NCBI GenBank assembly: GCA_017643215.1
Contig: JAEPNV010000004.1
Span: 186,001 to 250,000, forward strand
Source of the DNA: Roseibium sp.
Lineage (GTDB): Bacteria; Pseudomonadota; Alphaproteobacteria; Rhizobiales; Stappiaceae
Direction: 5' to 3'
Length of the DNA: 64,000 nucleotides
Part shown: piece after piece, positions 35,633 to 44,671 of the stretch
Layout of the letters: the number at the start of each line of letters is the position of its first letter
How positions within the stretch are numbered: the stretch's first letter is position 1
Notes under the pieces: model-generated
Seen by the model: the letters and a program-made list of their open reading frames with translations, nothing else
Databases searched by the model: none
What the model was told of the DNA's origin: nothing
Position numbers and translations under genes: made by a program

Positions 35633-37513
35633 ATGTCCGCATGGGCATGTCTTGAACTGCGGAATTGGACCTTTGCCACGGCGCTGGCTCTGGCCGTCTT
35701 GGGTGGTACAACCGGACCCGGCCAATCGGATGATGTTTTGGAATGGCGTCACGCGACGGCCTTGAATGGGACGCCCGGATATGCGGCCGATACGGCACAT
35801 TTTGACTATGTCAATCCGGATGCGCCAAAGGGCGGATCCGTGCGGCTGTCCGACACCGGGGGCTTTGATTCGTTCAATGTCCTTCTGCCGAAAGGCAATC
35901 TCGCGCCCGGGCTCGGGCTGATCTACGAAAGCCTGATGGAGACCGCGCTCGACGAGGCGGACATCAGCGCGCAATACGGTGTCCTGGCGGAGGCCATGCG
36001 GTATCCGGAGGACTATTCCTGGGTTGAATACCGCCTCAATCCCGATGCGCGCTGGCATGACGGCGTGTCCGTGACGGCCGAGGATGTCGTCTGGTCGTTT
36101 GAGACAGCGGTTGAGCTCGATCCGCGCCAGAAATTCTACTACCAGAACGTGGTGAAGGCGGAGGTGCTGGAGGGTGGCATTGTCCGGTTCACGTTCGATG
36201 GGGCCGGCAACCGGGAACTGCCGCACATTATGGCCCAGATACTTGTTCTGCCGAAGCATTGGTGGCAGGGCACAGGGCCGGACGGCACCCCGCGCGACAT
36301 CACCAAGAGCAGCCTCGAGCCGCCGCTCGCCTCCGGCCCATATCGGATCAAGGATTTTGCCGCCAATCGCCAGATCACCTACGCGCGCGTGGAGGATTAT
36401 TGGGGCGCGCAGATCCCGATCCGCGTTGGAACCTACAATTTCGACGAGATCCGGTATGTGTCGTTTCTGGACCAGTCGGTTGAGTTGGAAGCGTTCAAGG
36501 GCGATCAATACGATTGGCGGGTCGAGCGCAGCGCCAGCCAGTGGTCCAAGTCCTATGATTTTCCCGCGGTTCGCGATGGCCGCGTCGTTTTGGAGGAATT
36601 CCCGGACAAGGGCAGTGGCCGCATGCAGGGCTTTGTCCCAAATCTGAGGCTGGACAAATTCAGCGATGCCCGTGTGCGCCAGGCCTTCAACTACGCCTTC
36701 GATTTCGAGACGACCAATGAGATCGTGTCGGCCAACCTGTTGAAGCGGATCAACTCCTATTTCGCCGGAACCTATCTGGCCGCCAGCGGTCTGCCGGAAG
36801 GCAAGGAACTGGAGATCCTGGAAGAGGTCCGCGATCTGGTGCCCGCCGAGGTTTTCACCACCGAGTACAAGAACCCGGTCGGCGGTTCGCCGCAAAACGT
36901 CCGGGCCAATCTGCGTCAGGCGGTCCAATTGCTCGGCGACGCCGGTTACCGTCTGGACGGGCGCAAAATGGTCAATGCGCAAACCGGAGAACAGCTCTCC
37001 GTCGAGTTCATCTATTTTGACAAGAGCGCGGAACGGTCGCTGCTGCCGTACTCGAAGAACCTAAACAACATCGGGATCGCCACAACCCTGCGCCTCGTCG
37101 ATCTGCCGCAATACATCAACCGTATCCAAAACCGAGATTTTGAAATGGCGACGCTGGTCTGGGGTCAAAGCCTATCACCGGGCAACGAACAGCGCGATTT
37201 CTGGGGGTCGGAAGCTGCGGACCGCCCGCAATCCCGGAACTATGCGGGTATCAAGAACCCGGCGGTCGACAAGATCATCGACAAGATTATCTTTGCCAAG
37301 GACCGTGAGACGCTGGTCGCAGCCACCCGAGCGCTCGACCGGGTGCTGTTGTGGAACCACTACGTGGTGCCGCAGTTCTATGCCGATGTCGAACGGACGG
37401 CCCGGTGGAACCGGTTCGGGCATCCGGAAAACATGCCGGAGTTTTCGATCGGATTCCCGACCATCTGGTGGCACGACGCGGAGCTTGCGGCGCAAACCGC
37501 AGCGAAAAAGTGA
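35633..37513 (+). CDS. Oligopeptide ABC transporter substrate-binding protein (YejA-like, first copy)
   Basis: Periplasmic SBP_bac_5 protein of 626 residues, with a Sec-type signal (WTFATALALAVLGGTTGPG) after the start at ATG 35633, which has GGAGG upstream. Family motifs are FDYVNPDAPKGGSVRLSDTG, YRLNPDARWHDGVSVTAEDV and LASGPYRIKDF. It is the binding protein of a Yej-type importer, which takes up peptides and, in other bacteria, microcin C or host antimicrobial peptides. A second paralogue follows 8 bases later, then the permease genes. Confidence 0.93.
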   Translation: MSAWACLELRNWTFATALALAVLGGTTGPGQSDDVLEWRHATALNGTPGYAADTAHFDYVNPDAPKGGSVRLSDTGGFDSFNVLLPKGNLAPGLGLIYESLMETALDEADISAQYGVLAEAMRYPEDYSWVEYRLNPDARWHDGVSVTAEDVVWSFETAVELDPRQKFYYQNVVKAEVLEGGIVRFTFDGAGNRELPHIMAQILVLPKHWWQGTGPDGTPRDITKSSLEPPLASGPYRIKDFAANRQITYARVEDYWGAQIPIRVGTYNFDEIRYVSFLDQSVELEAFKGDQYDWRVERSASQWSKSYDFPAVRDGRVVLEEFPDKGSGRMQGFVPNLRLDKFSDARVRQAFNYAFDFETTNEIVSANLLKRINSYFAGTYLAASGLPEGKELEILEEVRDLVPAEVFTTEYKNPVGGSPQNVRANLRQAVQLLGDAGYRLDGRKMVNAQTGEQLSVEFIYFDKSAERSLLPYSKNLNNIGIATTLRLVDLPQYINRIQNRDFEMATLVWGQSLSPGNEQRDFWGSEAADRPQSRNYAGIKNPAVDKIIDKIIFAKDRETLVAATRALDRVLLWNHYVVPQFYADVERTARWNRFGHPENMPEFSIGFPTIWWHDAELAAQTAAKK

Positions 37514-37521
37514 GGACCATA

Positions 37522-39384
37522 TTGACTCCTGATCGCCGAACTGTCTTGAAACTCACCGGAGCGGGCGCGGCCGCCTCGCTGCTTCCCGCGGCTCTCTTTC
37601 CAGCTCAGGCCAACGCCCGGATGCACGGATTGTCCGTGTTCGGCGATCTGAAGTATGGCCAAGACTTCAAGCACTTCGACTATGTCGTTCCCGATGCGCC
37701 GAAAGGCGGCCGGTTTGTGTTCCAGGCGCCGAGCTGGGCGTACAATCAGAACCCGCGGACGTTCAATTCCCTGAACACCTTCATCTTGAAGGGTGATGCG
37801 CCGCCGCGCATGGAGCTGTGCTTTGACGCATTGATGGTGCGCGCGCTGGATGAACCCGACGCGCTATACGGTCTGGTGGCGGAGACCGTTGAGATTTCGG
37901 AGGACGGCAACACCTATATCTTCAACCTGCGGCCGGAGGCCCGCTTCCATGACGGATCGCGCCTGACGGCGCAGGACGTGGCCTTTTCTCTCTTGCTGCT
38001 GAAGGCCGATGGCCATCCCCAAATCAGCCAGACGATCCGGGAGATGAAGGACACCGAGGTTCTCGATGAACATCGGGTGGCGGTGCATTTCACCGGCCGG
38101 CAAACCCGGCAATTGCCGCTGGTTGTTGCCCAGTTGCCGATCCTGTCCAAACGCTACTACACGACCTATGACTTCAAGCAGACGACCTTGACCGCGCCCC
38201 TGTCGTCTGGCCCCTACCGGGTCGGCCGCCATGCGGTCGGCCGGTTCATCGAATACGCGCGGTTCGACGATTATTGGGGCAAGGATCTGCCGGTTGTCGT
38301 CGGTCAGAACAATTTCGACGCGATTAGGATTGAATTTTTCCGCGACTATCAGGTCGCGTTTGAGGCCTTCAAGAAGGGCACGGTGACGTTCCAGGAGGAA
38401 TTCAGCTCGAAGATCTGGGCGACCGAGTACAATTTCCCCGCCGTTGAGGACGGACGGGTCATTCAGAAGATCTTTCCCGACAACCGGCCATCAGGTGCGC
38501 AAGGCTGGTTCTTCAACACGCGGCGCGCAAAATTCTCCGATCCGCGCGTGCGCGAGGCGATCGGTTATGCCTTCGATTTCGAATGGTCGAACACAAACCT
38601 CTTTTATGGACTTTATGAACGAACCCAGTCGTTCTTCGAAAACTCGACCATGAAGGCGGACGGGGCGCCCGCTGGGGACGAACTTGCCCTATTGGAACCC
38701 TTCCGCGCGCAGCTGCCCGAGGAAGTGTTCGCCGAGCCTTATCTGCCGCCGGTCTCCGACGGGTCCGGCTTCGACCGGTCCTTGTTGCGCAAAGCCGCAG
38801 AGCTTCTGTCGGCCGCCGGATACAAACGCGACGGGTCCGCGCTTGTCGGTCCGGACGGTGCGCAGTTGACCATCGAGTTCTTGAACAACTCGCCGGCGTT
38901 CGAGCGCATCACCATGCCGTTCATCACAAATCTGGAACGGCTCGGGATCAAGGCAACGTTCCGGCTTGTGGATCCGGCGCAGTACCAGTCGCGCCTCAAC
39001 GACTTTGATTTCGACATGTGCAGCCGGCGGTTTTCACTGTCGGCGACACTGACGGATTCCATCCGCCAATTCTGGGGATCGGAGGCGGCAGAAACACCTG
39101 GCAGCTTCAATCTTGCCGGTATTTCGGATCCGGTGATCGATGCGCTGATTGAAACCGCGCTCGCCGCACAGACACGCGCGGACATGGTTGTGGCCGCGCG
39201 GGCAATCGACCGGGTCCTGCGATCGGGGCGCTACTGGGTGCCGCAGTGGAACAAGGGGACGCACACGGTCGCCATGTGGGATATGTTCGGCTATCCCGAA
39301 GACCCGCCCTTTTATGATTTTCCGGTGGAAACCACATGGTGGGTGGACACAGAAAAAGCGGAAAAAATCGGCAAGGCCGACTGA
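37522..39384 (+). CDS. Oligopeptide ABC transporter substrate-binding protein (YejA-like, second copy)
   Basis: A 620-residue paralogue of the preceding gene, with FDYVVPDAPKGGRFVFQAPS and YIFNLRPEARFHDGSRLTAQ. Its N-terminus has the twin-arginine pattern DRRTVLKLTGAGAAASLLP, so it is probably exported folded by the Tat system, whereas the first copy looks Sec-dependent. The start is TTG 37522 with GAGGA five bases upstream; no ATG fits. Rhizobiales often have two YejA proteins serving one YejBEF. The copies have diverged enough to suggest different peptide preferences. Confidence 0.92.
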   Translation: MTPDRRTVLKLTGAGAAASLLPAALFPAQANARMHGLSVFGDLKYGQDFKHFDYVVPDAPKGGRFVFQAPSWAYNQNPRTFNSLNTFILKGDAPPRMELCFDALMVRALDEPDALYGLVAETVEISEDGNTYIFNLRPEARFHDGSRLTAQDVAFSLLLLKADGHPQISQTIREMKDTEVLDEHRVAVHFTGRQTRQLPLVVAQLPILSKRYYTTYDFKQTTLTAPLSSGPYRVGRHAVGRFIEYARFDDYWGKDLPVVVGQNNFDAIRIEFFRDYQVAFEAFKKGTVTFQEEFSSKIWATEYNFPAVEDGRVIQKIFPDNRPSGAQGWFFNTRRAKFSDPRVREAIGYAFDFEWSNTNLFYGLYERTQSFFENSTMKADGAPAGDELALLEPFRAQLPEEVFAEPYLPPVSDGSGFDRSLLRKAAELLSAAGYKRDGSALVGPDGAQLTIEFLNNSPAFERITMPFITNLERLGIKATFRLVDPAQYQSRLNDFDFDMCSRRFSLSATLTDSIRQFWGSEAAETPGSFNLAGISDPVIDALIETALAAQTRADMVVAARAIDRVLRSGRYWVPQWNKGTHTVAMWDMFGYPEDPPFYDFPVETTWWVDTEKAEKIGKAD

Positions 39385-39405
39385 AGCACATAAGAAGATA
39401 TCTTC

Positions 39406-40521
39406 ATGGGCGCCTATATCCTACGCCGGTTGCTTTTAATGATCCCGACCCTGGTCGGCATCATGGCGATCAATTTCGTGATCATTCAGTTTGCGCCGGG
39501 CGGTCCGGTGGAGCGGGTCATCGCGCAATTGTCCGGCACGGATGTGTCCGCGACATCCAGGATCAGCGGCGGTGGCGGGGATCTCGGCGGCAATCTGGGC
39601 GAGGCAAGCGGCGGCGGGGCGGCGGATGCGATCACCTCCAAGTACCGCGGCGCCCAGGGGCTGGATCCGGAATTCATCAAGGAGCTGGAAGCCCAGTTCG
39701 GGTTCGACAAACCGCCCTTCGAGCGGTTTCTCATCATGCTATGGGACTACGCCCGGTTCGATTTCGGCGAGAGCTACTTCCGGGACATTGCGATCATCGA
39801 CCTGATCGCGGAAAAACTGCCGGTCTCCATCTCGCTCGGCCTCTGGATGACGCTGATCTCCTATGTGGTCTCCATTCCGCTGGGCATACGAAAGGCCGTG
39901 TCCGACGGCTCCCGCTTCGATGTCTGGACCTCCGGCGTGATTGTCGTGGCCTATGCGATCCCCGGGTTCCTGTTCGCCGTCCTTCTGATCGTGTTGTTCG
40001 CCGGCGGATCGTTCCTGGACATCTTCCCCTTGCGCGGCCTTGTCTCGGAAAATTGGGAAAGCCTGTCCTGGCCGGAACGGATCCTGGACTATTTCTGGCA
40101 TCTGGCGCTGCCGCTCACCGCCATGGTTCTGTCGGCCTTCGCGACGACGACGCTGCTCACCAAGAACTCCTTTTTAGACGAGATCCGCAAGCAGTACGTC
40201 ATGACCGCCCGCTCCAAGGGCTTGACCGAACGCCAGGTGCTTTACGGCCACGTGTTCCGCAATGCCATGCTCATCGTTGTCGCTGGCTTTCCGGGCGCGT
40301 TCATTTCCTCGTTTTTTGCCGGATCGCTTCTGATCGAGACCATCTTCTCCCTGGACGGCCTCGGGCTGCTCGGATTTGAATCGGTGATTAACCGGGATTA
40401 CGCCGTGGTGTTCGCCACGCTCTACATCTTCTCGCTGATGGGTCTTTTGGTGAACCTGATTTCCGACCTCACCTACACCTGGATCGATCCCCGGATCGAT
40501 TTTGAGACGCGGGAGGTGTGA
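39406..40521 (+). CDS. yejB: Peptide ABC transporter permease YejB
   Basis: A 371-residue inner-membrane permease with about six helices. The start is [20 protein letters not shown], then a long periplasmic loop with a Gly-rich segment, and the cytosolic EAA-type loop with [20 protein letters not shown], which couples to the ATPase. YejB family members have this extended first periplasmic region. It overlaps the region just before yejE by spacing of 4 bases. Confidence 0.95.
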   Translation: MGAYILRRLLLMIPTLVGIMAINFVIIQFAPGGPVERVIAQLSGTDVSATSRISGGGGDLGGNLGEASGGGAADAITSKYRGAQGLDPEFIKELEAQFGFDKPPFERFLIMLWDYARFDFGESYFRDIAIIDLIAEKLPVSISLGLWMTLISYVVSIPLGIRKAVSDGSRFDVWTSGVIVVAYAIPGFLFAVLLIVLFAGGSFLDIFPLRGLVSENWESLSWPERILDYFWHLALPLTAMVLSAFATTTLLTKNSFLDEIRKQYVMTARSKGLTERQVLYGHVFRNAMLIVVAGFPGAFISSFFAGSLLIETIFSLDGLGLLGFESVINRDYAVVFATLYIFSLMGLLVNLISDLTYTWIDPRIDFETREV

Positions 40522-40525
40522 GGTG

Positions 40526-41710
40526 ATGGACAAGCGGCTCACGAAGGATCTGGAGGACACCGGCTACGACGTCCTCAATCCATTGCCGGAGGAAACGGCG
40601 CCGCCGCCGCGCCGGATGCGCCTGTCGCCGATCAATCAGCGCCGGCTCGACAATTTCAAGGCCAACCGGCGCGGGTATTGGTCCTTGTGGATCTTCCTCG
40701 TCCTGTTTGTGCTCGCCATGGCTGCCGAATTCCTGACCAACGACCGGCCGGTCCTGGTGTCCTATCGGGGCGAACTCCTGGTGCCTGTTTTTGTCGATTA
40801 CCCGGAAGAAAAGTTCGGCGGCTTTCTCGCGGTGACCGACTATCGTGATCCGTTCATCCAGGATGAGATCAACGCCAATGGCTGGATGCTGTGGCCGGCG
40901 GTGCGCTACTCCTACCGGACGGTCAACAACGAGATCCCGGTGCCCGCGCCCGCGCCGCCGTCTTGGACGATGACCAAGGACGAGCGCTGCGCCCGCTATC
41001 CGATGGGCGCGGACGATCCCAATTGCGTGATGGGCAACTGGAACTGGCTTGGAACGGATGACCAGGGCCGCGATGTCCTCGCCCGGCTGGTCTATGGCTT
41101 CCGGATCTCGGTCCTGTTTGGACTGGCGCTGACGCTGGCCTCGTCGGTCATCGGCATCGCAGCCGGCGCGGTCCAGGGCTATTATGGCGGTTGGGTCGAT
41201 CTGATTTTCCAGCGCTTCATCGAGATCTGGACGGCGATCCCGACGCTCTATCTCATCCTGATCGTGTCTTCGGTGCTCGTGCCCGGATTCTGGACGTTGT
41301 TCACGATCCTTCTGGCGTTTTCCTGGGTGGCGTTGGTGGGTGTTGTGCGCGCCGAATTCCTGCGCGGCCGGAATTTTGAATATATATCGGCGGCCCGGGC
41401 GCTCGGGGTCTCGAACGCCGTCATTATGCGCCGGCATCTGTTGCCCAACGCCATGGTCGCGACGCTGACCTTCATGCCATTTATTCTCAACGGATCGATC
41501 TCGACGCTGACGGCGCTCGACTTCCTCGGCTTTGGTCTGCCACCAGGATCGGCATCCCTCGGCGAGTTGCTCGCCCAGGGCAAGAACAACCTTCAAGCGC
41601 CCTGGCTGGGTATCACCGGTTTCTTGGTGATCTCCTTGATGCTGAGCCTTCTGATCTTCATCGGCGAAGCGGTGCGCGATGCGTTCGACCCGCGCAAGAG
41701 CCTGGCGTGA
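40526..41710 (+). CDS. yejE: Peptide ABC transporter permease YejE
   Basis: The second permease subunit, 394 residues. A cytosolic N-terminus (about 1-50) is followed by the first helix WSLWIFLVLFVLAMAAEFL, a periplasmic loop, and WLGTDDQGRDVLARLVYGFR, the family landmark. The coupling loop is SAARALGVSNAVIMRRHLLP. ATG 40526 has GGAGG upstream; a GTG at 40523 is adjacent. It is followed 26 bases later by an antitoxin-like gene, not by yejF. Confidence 0.94.
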   Translation: MDKRLTKDLEDTGYDVLNPLPEETAPPPRRMRLSPINQRRLDNFKANRRGYWSLWIFLVLFVLAMAAEFLTNDRPVLVSYRGELLVPVFVDYPEEKFGGFLAVTDYRDPFIQDEINANGWMLWPAVRYSYRTVNNEIPVPAPAPPSWTMTKDERCARYPMGADDPNCVMGNWNWLGTDDQGRDVLARLVYGFRISVLFGLALTLASSVIGIAAGAVQGYYGGWVDLIFQRFIEIWTAIPTLYLILIVSSVLVPGFWTLFTILLAFSWVALVGVVRAEFLRGRNFEYISAARALGVSNAVIMRRHLLPNAMVATLTFMPFILNGSISTLTALDFLGFGLPPGSASLGELLAQGKNNLQAPWLGITGFLVISLMLSLLIFIGEAVRDAFDPRKSLA

Positions 41711-41736
41711 GGGGCCGCAAGGCCGGACGGAGGACA

Positions 41737-41979
41737 ATGATGAACAGGATCGTCAAACGGCACTATCCCGTCGACAAGCTTCCGGAGGACCTGAGGGCGG
41801 GTCTGGCATCCGGTGGATTGGTCAGTGTGACTGTCGAAGAGGAAGCCGGTGAAAAAAAGTTTGATTTTGATAGGTTTAAATCCGAAGTCGATCGAATTCG
41901 AGGGACATTTGACCACCGGGTGACGGGAGAAGCTGCCGCTCAAAGAGTCCGGTCTCTTCGCGATGAATGGGACGACTGA
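41737..41979 (+). CDS. Putative antitoxin of a PIN-domain toxin
   Basis: An 80-residue protein starting MMNRIVKRHYPVDKLPEDLR, with a GGAGG ribosome site six bases upstream. The middle VSVTVEEEAGEKKFDFDRF and the basic C-terminus look like small antitoxins paired with PIN toxins, although I cannot assign a named DNA-binding fold. Its TGA overlaps the toxin ATG by one base (TGATG at 41977-41981), which is typical of toxin-antitoxin pairs. It is inserted in the yej operon between permease and ATPase genes. Confidence 0.75.
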   Translation: MMNRIVKRHYPVDKLPEDLRAGLASGGLVSVTVEEEAGEKKFDFDRFKSEVDRIRGTFDHRVTGEAAAQRVRSLRDEWDD

Positions 41980-42485
41980 TGGAGCTTTTCCGGCCGGTTT
42001 ATCTGGATACAAACATCTTCATCCTGCTTGGTGAGGGTGTGCAGGATGAACGCCGGGCGGCTCTCTTGGAACTCGTTGCCAGCCAGCGGGACGGAGAACA
42101 ACCCAGTTTGTGCACCAGTGAACTGACGCTTGCCGAGCTTCTGGTTGACCCCTTCCGCAATGGAGACGAAGATCTTGTCCGGTTGTATGACAGCTGGATT
42201 GTTGAGGGAAAATCTTGGTTGACCGTCCATCCCGTTTCCAGGGATCTGCTGTTAACGGCCGCATTTCTTCGTAGTGAGTTTTCCGCGCTCAAACTTCCCG
42301 ACGCGATCCATGTTTCGACGGCGATTGAACTTGAATGCAGCCATATTCTGACATTCCACAGAAGGCTCCCCTCGCCGATCGGGATTTCACCGAAATGGTT
42401 CTCGAACCGAGTACAAACCCGGAGGATTGACGTTGTGGAACAGACACCAGACCTTCTTGAAGCTATTGCTGCACAAACAAAATGA
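41979..42485 (+). CDS. PIN-domain toxin (VapC-like ribonuclease)
   Basis: A 168-residue PIN-fold protein. Acidic metal ligands are visible in VYLDTNIF (Asp near residue 10), SELTLAELLVDPF (Glu) and LKLPDAIHVSTAIE (Asp), followed by SHILTFHRRL where a fourth acidic residue is usual but here is TFH. VapC-type PIN toxins cleave tRNA or rRNA. The stop overlaps the yejF ATG (ATGA at 42482-42485), so toxin and transporter ATPase are translationally coupled. A slightly longer start at 41967 is less likely because it would overlap the antitoxin more. Confidence 0.88.
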   Translation: MELFRPVYLDTNIFILLGEGVQDERRAALLELVASQRDGEQPSLCTSELTLAELLVDPFRNGDEDLVRLYDSWIVEGKSWLTVHPVSRDLLLTAAFLRSEFSALKLPDAIHVSTAIELECSHILTFHRRLPSPIGISPKWFSNRVQTRRIDVVEQTPDLLEAIAAQTK

Positions 42486-44113
42486 CCCAAGCCCCGCTTC
42501 TGTCCGTTGAAGACCTGTCCGTCGCCTTCACCCAGGGCGGCCGGACGACGGTGGCCGTCGACCGGGTGTCCTTTGGAATCAAAAAGGGCGAGACCGTCGC
42601 CATTGTCGGTGAAAGCGGATCGGGCAAATCCGTGTCCGCCCTGTCGATCCTGAAACTGTTGCCCTATCCCGCCGCCTCGCATCCGTCCGGAAAGATCCTG
42701 TTTCGCGGTGCGGATCTCCTGACCGCCGGAGAAGACGAGATGCGAAAGGTGCGCGGCAACGAGATCTCGATGATCTTTCAAGAGCCGATGACCTCGCTCA
42801 ATCCCTTGCACACGGTGGAACGGCAGGTCGCGGAGATCCTGAAGATCCACCGCGGCATGAGTGACACCGCGGCCCGGGCGCGGGTTCTGGAACTGTTGAA
42901 CCAGGTTGGGATCCGGGAGCCGGAAAGCCGCCTGAAGTCCTACCCGCACCAGCTGTCGGGCGGCCAGCGCCAGCGCGTGATGATCGCCATGACACTGGCG
43001 AACGAACCGGATCTTCTGATTGCGGACGAGCCGACCACCGCGCTCGATGTCACCGTTCAGGCGCAGATCCTGAAACTGCTCAAGGAATTGCAGGCCGCGC
43101 GCGGAATGGCGCTGTTGTTCATCACCCACGACCTCGGCGTTGTCGAAAAATTCGCCGATCGGGTCTGTGTCATGACCAAGGGCCAGATCGTTGAACAAGG
43201 CCCGGTCGCCGAGATCTTCATGAGCCCGCAGCACCCCTATACAAAGCACCTCTTGGCCGCCGAACCGAAAGGCGATCCGCCTCAGACGGATGTCTCCCGG
43301 CCGATCGTGATGGAAGCCGACGACCTGAAGGTCTGGTTCCCCATCAAACGGGGCCTGCTCCGCCGGACGGTCGGGCACGTGAAGGCGGTCGACGGCATCG
43401 ATGTGTCCGTCCGCGAAGGCCAGACCCTCGGCATTGTTGGGGAAAGCGGCTCGGGCAAGACAACGCTGGGTCTGGCGTTGCTTAGAATGATTTCCTCCAC
43501 TGGCCGGATCACATTCAACGGTCAGGACATTCAGGAACACTCGTGGAAGGAGATGCGGCCGCTCCGTCGGGACATTCAGATCGTCTTTCAGGATCCGTTC
43601 GGGTCGCTTAGTCCCCGCATGTCGGTGGCCGACATCGTTGGTGAAGGCCTGGAAATCCACTTTCCCGCAATCAGTCCTGCCGAGCGGGACCGGAAAGTGG
43701 CGACCGCCCTGGAAGAGGTCGGCCTCGACGCCTCCACCCGCAACCGCTATCCGCATGAGTTTTCCGGCGGTCAGCGTCAGCGCATTTCAATTGCCCGGGC
43801 GATGGTGCTGGAGCCGAGATTCGTCATGCTCGACGAACCAACCTCGGCGCTCGACATGAGCGTTCAGGCCCAGGTCGTCGATCTGCTGCGTGATCTGCAA
43901 CGGGCGCATGGGCTGGCCTATCTCTTCATCTCGCATGATTTGAAGGTCGTGCGCGCGCTCGCCAATGAGGTGGTCGTGATGCGCCAGGGCAAGGCCGTCG
44001 AGGCCGGGCCGGCTGAACAGATCTTCGACAATCCGCAGACGGATTACACCAAGGCGCTGATGGCCGCCGCGTTCCGCCTGGAAACGGCACCAGAAGGGGT
44101 CGTCAACGTTTAA
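42482..44113 (+). CDS. yejF: Peptide ABC transporter dual ATPase YejF
   Basis: A 543-residue fused pair of ABC ATPase domains powering the YejBE permease. The first domain has GESGSGKS (about residue 43) and [15 protein letters not shown]; the second has GESGSGKT (about residue 320) and [15 protein letters not shown]. Each has the OppD/OppF-type C-terminal extension ([15 protein letters not shown]). Length matches the family. Its ATG lies in the stop of the PIN toxin gene, so it depends on translation through the toxin module unless an internal start exists. Confidence 0.95.
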   Translation: MTQAPLLSVEDLSVAFTQGGRTTVAVDRVSFGIKKGETVAIVGESGSGKSVSALSILKLLPYPAASHPSGKILFRGADLLTAGEDEMRKVRGNEISMIFQEPMTSLNPLHTVERQVAEILKIHRGMSDTAARARVLELLNQVGIREPESRLKSYPHQLSGGQRQRVMIAMTLANEPDLLIADEPTTALDVTVQAQILKLLKELQAARGMALLFITHDLGVVEKFADRVCVMTKGQIVEQGPVAEIFMSPQHPYTKHLLAAEPKGDPPQTDVSRPIVMEADDLKVWFPIKRGLLRRTVGHVKAVDGIDVSVREGQTLGIVGESGSGKTTLGLALLRMISSTGRITFNGQDIQEHSWKEMRPLRRDIQIVFQDPFGSLSPRMSVADIVGEGLEIHFPAISPAERDRKVATALEEVGLDASTRNRYPHEFSGGQRQRISIARAMVLEPRFVMLDEPTSALDMSVQAQVVDLLRDLQRAHGLAYLFISHDLKVVRALANEVVVMRQGKAVEAGPAEQIFDNPQTDYTKALMAAAFRLETAPEGVVNV

Positions 44114-44239
44114 GACCGGACCGGCCGGTCGGCGCGCTCGGTTTTAGCGTTGTCCCTCGTTAGGCTTGCGCGCCCGCTATAAGCCCTGCTGTGGCCAGGG
44201 TGGCGCAAGTATGACCGCCGAAAATTGCGAGAGGACGCC

Positions 44240-44647
44240 ATGACGGCTTACCGAAAACTTCTGCCCATCGCGATTCTGGGTCTTGTGTTGGCCGGACCCG
44301 CGCAGTCGGGGCCGCGCCAGATCTACTCCTGTGCCGTTCTGGAATTCACGTCGAGCGATCGCGGGCACGCCGGTTTTGCGGCGGCCAATGCCGGCAAGGT
44401 GTTTCAGATCGAGGATCACGGCGACTCGTTGATGTCCTATTCCAACGGTCCGGGATTTTCCGAAGGGGCATTGGTGTTCAACGTGGTCCGGCGCTCAAAA
44501 AGTGTCCTGGCGGGAGCGGGCCAGGATCAATATGTCGCCCGAAGCCTCACCGTGTTTTTCGGCGACCACCAGATTGAAGCCGAACTGTCCTTAAGCGGCG
44601 GTTTTGGCGCCAACACCTGGAAACTCGCCTGCGGCCTGACGTCCTGA
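44240..44647 (+). CDS. Small secreted protein of unknown function
   Basis: A 135-residue protein with a Sec signal peptide (LLPIAILGLVLAGPAQSG, cleavage near residue 24). The mature part is beta-rich, with two cysteines (YSCAVLEF and WKLACGL) that could form a disulfide. I do not recognise the family. GAGAGGA lies seven bases before ATG 44240. It is separated from yejF by about 125 bases and is convergent with the next gene. Confidence 0.7.
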   Translation: MTAYRKLLPIAILGLVLAGPAQSGPRQIYSCAVLEFTSSDRGHAGFAAANAGKVFQIEDHGDSLMSYSNGPGFSEGALVFNVVRRSKSVLAGAGQDQYVARSLTVFFGDHQIEAELSLSGGFGANTWKLACGLTS

Positions 44648-44671
44648 GCCGCCGGGCCAAGTCCTTCCGGC

